The notes under the pieces: generated by a model | What the model was told of the DNA's origin: nothing | Seen by the model: only the letters and a program-made list of their open reading frames with translations | Database searches by the model: none | Position numbers and translations under genes: made by a program | DNA from: Streptomyces ambofaciens ATCC 23877 | Lineage (GTDB): Bacteria > Actinomycetota > Actinomycetes > Streptomycetales > Streptomycetaceae | DNA: 64,000 bases | Assembly: GCF_001267885.1 (NCBI RefSeq) | Contig: NZ_CP012382.1 | Location: 3,831,001-3,895,000, forward strand | Direction of reading: 5' to 3' | In this document: positions 60,318 to 64,000 of the stretch, in pieces | Layout: the number at the start of each line of letters is the position of its first letter | How positions within the stretch are numbered: position 1 is the first letter of the stretch

Positions 60318-61049
60318 TCATCGCTCGTTGACGCCTCGCCCACCCGAACCCGTGTTCGCGTCGACGATGCGCCGGGCGAGGTCGCGCAGCTTCACGTTCT
60401 CCCGCTGCGAGGCCTTGACCAGGGAGTCGAAGGCGCCGGCCGCGTCGATGCCCAGGCGCTCCATGAGGATGCCGGTGGCCTGGCCGATCAGGTCCCGGGT
60501 GCGCATGGCCTCGGTGAGCTGCTCGCGCACGGTCGCCGCGTCCAGGGCGAGACTGACGTGCGCGGTGAACAGGCGGCCGACGCGGGTGGCGTCCTCGTCG
60601 AAGGCGTGGGGCTTGCGGGCGTACGCCGTCAGCACGGTCAGGCGGCGCCGGTCGGCGCGCAGCCGCAGCGAGAGCGCCGAGCGCAGGCCCGCACGGGAGA
60701 GGGCGGTGCCGCCGCCGTCCGCCTCGCTGTCGTCCGTGCGCACCACCGGCGTGGTCCACAGGCGGTCCCAGTCCGGGTGCGGCTCGCGGGGGCCGTGCCG
60801 GGACTCGGCGGCGAACCGTACGACCTCGTCGGTCCAGGCCAGGGTGCGGAAGCGGCCGCCACGCTGGATCTCCGAGATGCCCGCGTGCTCCGCGCCGGGC
60901 AGCAGGCGCACCGTCAGCTCGACCGCGGTGCTCAGGGTGTTGTCGGGGGTGCCCGTCGCGTGCAGTTGCCGAGCCGCCGCCGTCAACGCTTCGGCCAGCT
61001 CGAAGCCCACCGGAAAACGCGGCAAATCAGTAAATTCGGACGCAGCCAC
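60318..61049 (-). CDS. GAF-ANTAR protein 2
   Basis: About 243 residues from the GTG at 61049 (AGAGG six bases upstream). GAF region: AAARQLHATGTPDNTLSTAV, EHAGISEIQRGGRFRTLAWT, RSALSLRLRADRRRLTVLTA. ANTAR: TRDLIGQATGILMERLGIDA, SLVKASQRENVKLRDLARRI. Tandem with GAF-ANTAR 1 and divergent from the STAS gene. Confidence 0.9.
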   Translation of the reverse strand: MAASEFTDLPRFPVGFELAEALTAAARQLHATGTPDNTLSTAVELTVRLLPGAEHAGISEIQRGGRFRTLAWTDEVVRFAAESRHGPREPHPDWDRLWTTPVVRTDDSEADGGGTALSRAGLRSALSLRLRADRRRLTVLTAYARKPHAFDEDATRVGRLFTAHVSLALDAATVREQLTEAMRTRDLIGQATGILMERLGIDAAGAFDSLVKASQRENVKLRDLARRIVDANTGSGGRGVNER

Positions 61050-61267
61050 CACGAACCTCTTCGGCGTGCACGGCCTGGCGGCCGTGCGCAGGAGAGCTCC
61101 GCAGCACATTCCTGACTGCGAGCACAGGACGGACAGCACTCTAGCTGCTTGGTTGCGCTCAGGTGACGCCCGGTCGACGGCGCCTTACGCGTCCCGTCGG
61201 CGGCGTGGTGGAATGGGGGGACGGGTCAGGAAGAGGCCTAGCCGGAAGCAAGACGGACGTCTGCCAG

Positions 61268-61684
61268 GTGAGTGCCTTGCCCTTCCTCCCCCGTCCCTGC
61301 GAGCCGTGCGATCCGCCCGGTTACGCCGTACTGGCCCTGCCCCCGGAGATCGACTTCTGCAACGCCATGGGGCTGCTGCCCATGATCATGACCGCGGTGG
61401 ACCACCACTGCGGCCCACTGCGCACCCTCGTACTGGACCTGTCCGCGACCCGCTTCATGGACTCCCAGGGCATCCGCCTCCTCTCCGAGGTGCGTCACCG
61501 CCTGCCCGGCCGCACCGAACTGCGGGTGGTGGCCGCCCCGCAGGGCGTGCCGAGCCGCGTCCTGGAGCTGTCCGGCCTGCGCCGGGACGTGCCGGTGCAC
61601 GACAGCCTCGCGGAGGCACTGCGTCCGCCCAGCGGTACGGCGAGGGGGTCCGGCGGCCGGGCGGGCGGCGGGGCAGCGCCCTAG
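61268..61684 (+). CDS. STAS-domain (anti-sigma factor antagonist-like) protein
   Basis: About 138 residues from the GTG at 61268; upstream GTGs at 61205/61208 are possible. STAS core: YAVLALPPEIDFCNAMGLLP, TLVLDLSATRFMDSQGIRLL with the phosphorylatable Ser in Asp-Ser, and VVAAPQGVPSRVLELSGL. A typical partner of an anti-sigma kinase, but none is encoded nearby. The C-terminal Gly/Ala tail is disordered. Confidence 0.85.
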   Translation: MSALPFLPRPCEPCDPPGYAVLALPPEIDFCNAMGLLPMIMTAVDHHCGPLRTLVLDLSATRFMDSQGIRLLSEVRHRLPGRTELRVVAAPQGVPSRVLELSGLRRDVPVHDSLAEALRPPSGTARGSGGRAGGGAAP

Positions 61685-61693
61685 GCTGACCGC

Positions 61694-62164
61694 ATGGCAC
61701 CGAACATCGCGACGAACACCCGTGTGTCCCTGGACGAGTTGCTGGACTTCGTGCGCCCCCGGCACCGGGCCGTCCTGCTGACCCGGCGGGCCGACGGCGG
61801 CCCTCAGGGATCCCCGCTGACCTGCGGGGTCGACGACTTGGGCCGGATCGTGGTCTCGACGTACCCGGAGCGAGCCAAGACGCGCAACGCGCAGCGGGAC
61901 CCCCGGGTCAGCCTCATCGTGCTCAGCGACGAGTGGAACGGCCCCTGGGTCCAGATCGACGGCACGGCCGAGGTCATCGACGCCCCGGACTCCGTGGAGC
62001 CGCTCGTGGAGTACTACCGCACCATCGCCGGCGAGCATCCCGACTGGGACGAGTACCGGCGGGCCATGGTGGAGCAGGGCAAGTCGATCATCCGGGTGAC
62101 ACCGGAGAAGTGGGGCCCGGTGGCGACGGGCGGCTTCCCGGCGCGGCTGTCGTCCGACGGCTGA
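61694..62164 (+). CDS. PPOX class F420/flavin-dependent protein
   Basis: 156 residues from ATG 61694. Split-barrel flavin fold: LDELLDFVRPRHRAVLLTRR, GSPLTCGVDDLGRIVVSTYP, YPERAKTRNAQRDPRVSLIV, and GPWVQIDGTAEVI. Family members use F420 or FMN. A TAGGCT -10 ends six bases before the ATG with no ribosome site, so it is probably leaderless. Confidence 0.88.
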   Translation: MAPNIATNTRVSLDELLDFVRPRHRAVLLTRRADGGPQGSPLTCGVDDLGRIVVSTYPERAKTRNAQRDPRVSLIVLSDEWNGPWVQIDGTAEVIDAPDSVEPLVEYYRTIAGEHPDWDEYRRAMVEQGKSIIRVTPEKWGPVATGGFPARLSSDG

Positions 62165-62206
62165 CGCCCCGGCCGGCGACGGGGCGCCCCACGGGCCGGG
62201 CGCCGG

Positions 62207-62965
62207 TCACCCGCGTTCGACCATCGCCTCGATGCCCGCCACGAGCAGGTCCAGCGCGAACTCGAAGTCCCGGTCCAGCATCTCCTCGACGGTGTCGCCG
62301 CCGCGGGCCGACATGATGGCCCGGGACTCCTCGATGACGTCCGCCCTGTGCGGCAGGTCGGCCGCCGCCTCCATGGAGACCCGGAAGTAGTCGTCCGGGC
62401 TCCTCCCCGTGGCCGCCGCGCGGGCGAGGAGGTGGCCCTCGATCGTGCCGTAGCCGTAGACGAACTGGAAGACGGCGGAGATCGCGCCGGTCAGACGGTG
62501 CGGGGGGAGGCCGCTCAGGCGCATCACCTCCTGCACCGCTTGGGAGAAGGCCATCGAGTGCGGCCCGATGTTCAGGTAGGTGCCGGTCAGCTGGGACAGC
62601 CAGGGGTGGCGCACCAGCAGCCGGCGGTTCTCCCGGGCCAGCGCGCGCAGCCGGGCGCGCCAGTCCGCGCCGGTCTCCGGGTCGGGGTCGCGCAGCTCGC
62701 CGAAGACGGCGTCCAGGGCGAGTTCGAGCAGCTCGTCCTTGGTGTCGACGTACCAGTAGACGGACATCGCGGTGACGTTCAGCTCGGCGGCCAGGCGGCG
62801 CATGGAGAACTTGGCCAGGCCCTCGGCGTCCAGCAGCCGGACCGTGACCGCGGTGATCCGCTCCCGGTCCAGTCCGGACGGCTGCCCACCGCGCCGCCCG
62901 TCCCGGCGGTCCTCGCCCGCCAGCCAGACACTGGCCCGCGGTCCCTGCCGCCCTGCCTTCGCCAT
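62207..62965 (-). CDS. TetR-family transcriptional regulator
   Basis: 252 residues from ATG 62965 with GAGGAGAAG upstream. TetR_N HTH at residues 40-85 (ITAVTVRLLDAEGLAKFSMR, LAAELNVTAMSVYWYVDTKD), with a TetR_C-like ligand domain after. It is 124 bp downstream of the MFS gene on the same strand and likely controls it. Confidence 0.92.
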   Translation of the reverse strand: MAKAGRQGPRASVWLAGEDRRDGRRGGQPSGLDRERITAVTVRLLDAEGLAKFSMRRLAAELNVTAMSVYWYVDTKDELLELALDAVFGELRDPDPETGADWRARLRALARENRRLLVRHPWLSQLTGTYLNIGPHSMAFSQAVQEVMRLSGLPPHRLTGAISAVFQFVYGYGTIEGHLLARAAATGRSPDDYFRVSMEAAADLPHRADVIEESRAIMSARGGDTVEEMLDRDFEFALDLLVAGIEAMVERG

Positions 62966-63089
62966 CTGTGCTCTTCTCCTCGACTCCATCGCCCGCCGGA
63001 CACGCCAGGTGCCCCGTCAGGGGCGCGGGGAACGGCGCGACCAGCCACGACGAGCCCGCCGCCGCACCACTACCCCGCCACCCTGGCTC

Positions 63090-64000
63090 TTAGGCACCGT
63101 CCTTCGCCGCCCGCCGCAACAGCACGGACGCCACCACCCCGCCGAGCAGCACGGCCACCGCGCCCACCAGCTGGCTGCTCTCCAGACCGGAGGAGAACGC
63201 GTCGATCACCCGCTCCCGCTCCGCCTCCCCCTCCGCCGAGGCCAGCGCCGCGGGCAACGACGCCGCCGTCACCGGCACCAGCGCCGCGAACCGCGAGTTC
63301 AGCACCGCTCCCAGCACGGCCACGCCCAGCCCGTTGCCGAACTCGGCCAACGTACCGTTGACGCCCGCGCCGACCCCCGCCTTGGCCGGCGGGATCGCGC
63401 TCATGATGGCGTGGGCCATGGCCGGGTTGCCGAGCGCGCACCCCACGCCGATCAGCAGCAGGCCCAGCAGCGTGCCGGCGTACCCCTCGCCGGTGAGCGT
63501 GGCGATGGCCACCAGGCCCGCCGACATCAGCACCATGCTCAGCAGGACCGCCGTCGGCGTGCCCAGCCTGGCCAGCCACTTCGCCGCCACCCCGGAGAAG
63601 TTCAGCAGCACCACCGTCAGGGCCAGCGGGGCGGTCCGCAGCCCCGCCTCCAGCGGGCCGTACCCGAGCACGAACTGCAGGTGCTGGGTGAGCAGGAACA
63701 GCGCACCGCCCATGCCGAAGGTGATCAGCACCAGTCCGGCCACCGCGCCCGTGAACTGCCGGTTGCGGAAGAAGGCCAGGTCGAGCATCGGATACGGGAT
63801 GCGGCTCTCCCAGTACGCGAAGAGCGCCAGCACTCCCACCGCGACGGCCGCCGTGGCCAGGACCCGGCCGGACGTCCAGCCGTGCTCGGGGCCCGAGATG
63901 ATCGCGTAGACCAGCGCGGCCATGCCGATCGTGGAGAGGACGGCGCCCAGGAGGTCGGGGCGGTCGCCCTGCCGGTTCCGCGACTCGGGGACCAGGGTCA
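63090..64000 (-). CDS. MFS transporter (EmrB/QacA type), 5' part beyond the window
   Basis: The C-terminal 300 residues are present; the frame is open to the right edge (VPESRNRQGDRPDLLGAVLS). At least seven helices are seen (LATAAVAVGVLALFAYWESR, AVAGLVLITFGMGGALFLLT, LLGLLLIGVGCALGNPAMAH). Matches the second half of a 14-TM drug exporter. Followed by the TetR gene. Confidence 0.9.
   Translation of the reverse strand, partial: TLVPESRNRQGDRPDLLGAVLSTIGMAALVYAIISGPEHGWTSGRVLATAAVAVGVLALFAYWESRIPYPMLDLAFFRNRQFTGAVAGLVLITFGMGGALFLLTQHLQFVLGYGPLEAGLRTAPLALTVVLLNFSGVAAKWLARLGTPTAVLLSMVLMSAGLVAIATLTGEGYAGTLLGLLLIGVGCALGNPAMAHAIMSAIPPAKAGVGAGVNGTLAEFGNGLGVAVLGAVLNSRFAALVPVTAASLPAALASAEGEAERERVIDAFSSGLESSQLVGAVAVLLGGVVASVLLRRAAKDGA

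Overview
The window is chromosomal DNA from a Streptomyces or very close relative. The base composition is extremely G+C rich with G/C-biased third codon positions. Marker genes and order match what I remember of the Streptomyces coelicolor SCO4083-SCO4024 neighbourhood: purL-purQ-purS, an Lsr2-like gene, purC, purD, dnaX next to the SRP RNA, upp, tadA and a sigF/sigN pair. Gene symbols rest on protein recognition; the synteny statement is from memory and was not computed.

Layout. (1) 1-7470: a mycothiol-type sterol-carrier protein (cut by the window edge), a Cys-rich secreted protein, an M23-like protein with its HTH regulator, the overlapping purS-purQ-purL operon on the minus strand, and divergent lsrL. 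(2) 7640-11885: tRNA-Gly(TCC) with an abnormal T arm, tRNA-Gly(GCC), an ABC exporter plus two-component system in one plus-strand operon, and a second tRNA-Gly(GCC). (3) 11898-21110, minus strand: purC, a dimethylformamidase-beta-like protein, a membrane protein that looks like a dead M48 protease, purD, dnaX (with a frame break) and the SRP RNA. (4) 21178-38890: an integrated actinomycete integrative and conjugative element (AICE) of about 17.6 kb in tRNA-Ser(GGA), bounded by a 74-bp perfect direct repeat of the tRNA 3' half. Its backbone is int, xis, an iteron-like array, replication ATPase, prim-pol, spd, a candidate clt repeat cluster, a TraB/FtsK translocase, a cytosine methyltransferase, DUF2637 and DUF6284. 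The right part is a divergently read GntR-GNAT pair and a visibly less G+C-rich cargo: a Schlafen/AlbA_2-like protein, a DUF4238 protein, and a probable type II restriction-modification pair. I read this cargo as a defence island.

(5) 38960-48836: CopC/CopD fusion; an iron-box-controlled divergent locus (Ntn acylase, siderophore-type acetyltransferase, cupin and SDR against a siderophore-interacting protein); HhH-GPD repair protein, HdeD-like protein, small proteins and a VapB-like orphan. (6) 48960-55420: LytR-C protein, upp, tadA and its partner, tRNA-Ser(CGA), small membrane protein, Dabb protein, tandem sporulation-type sigma factors sigF and sigN, and a tail-anchored small protein. (7) 55560-64000: MarR regulator with a matching operator array, a 14-TM MFS exporter fused to carboxypeptidase-regulatory-like domains, a YceI protein carrying the same domain, two GAF-ANTAR proteins, a STAS protein, a PPOX-type F420/flavin protein, and a TetR regulator next to an MFS exporter cut by the right edge.

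How they work together: purS/Q/L, purC and purD cover three steps of IMP synthesis in separate transcription units. The AICE operon read leftwards from 31.3 kb supplies transfer, replication and integration functions, and a GntR repressor reading rightwards probably controls the shared promoter region. The main unexplained signals are the abnormal tRNA-Gly, the ORF nested in the AICE methyltransferase, the AICE repeat arrays and defence cargo, the iron-regulated acylase operon and the dnaX frame break.
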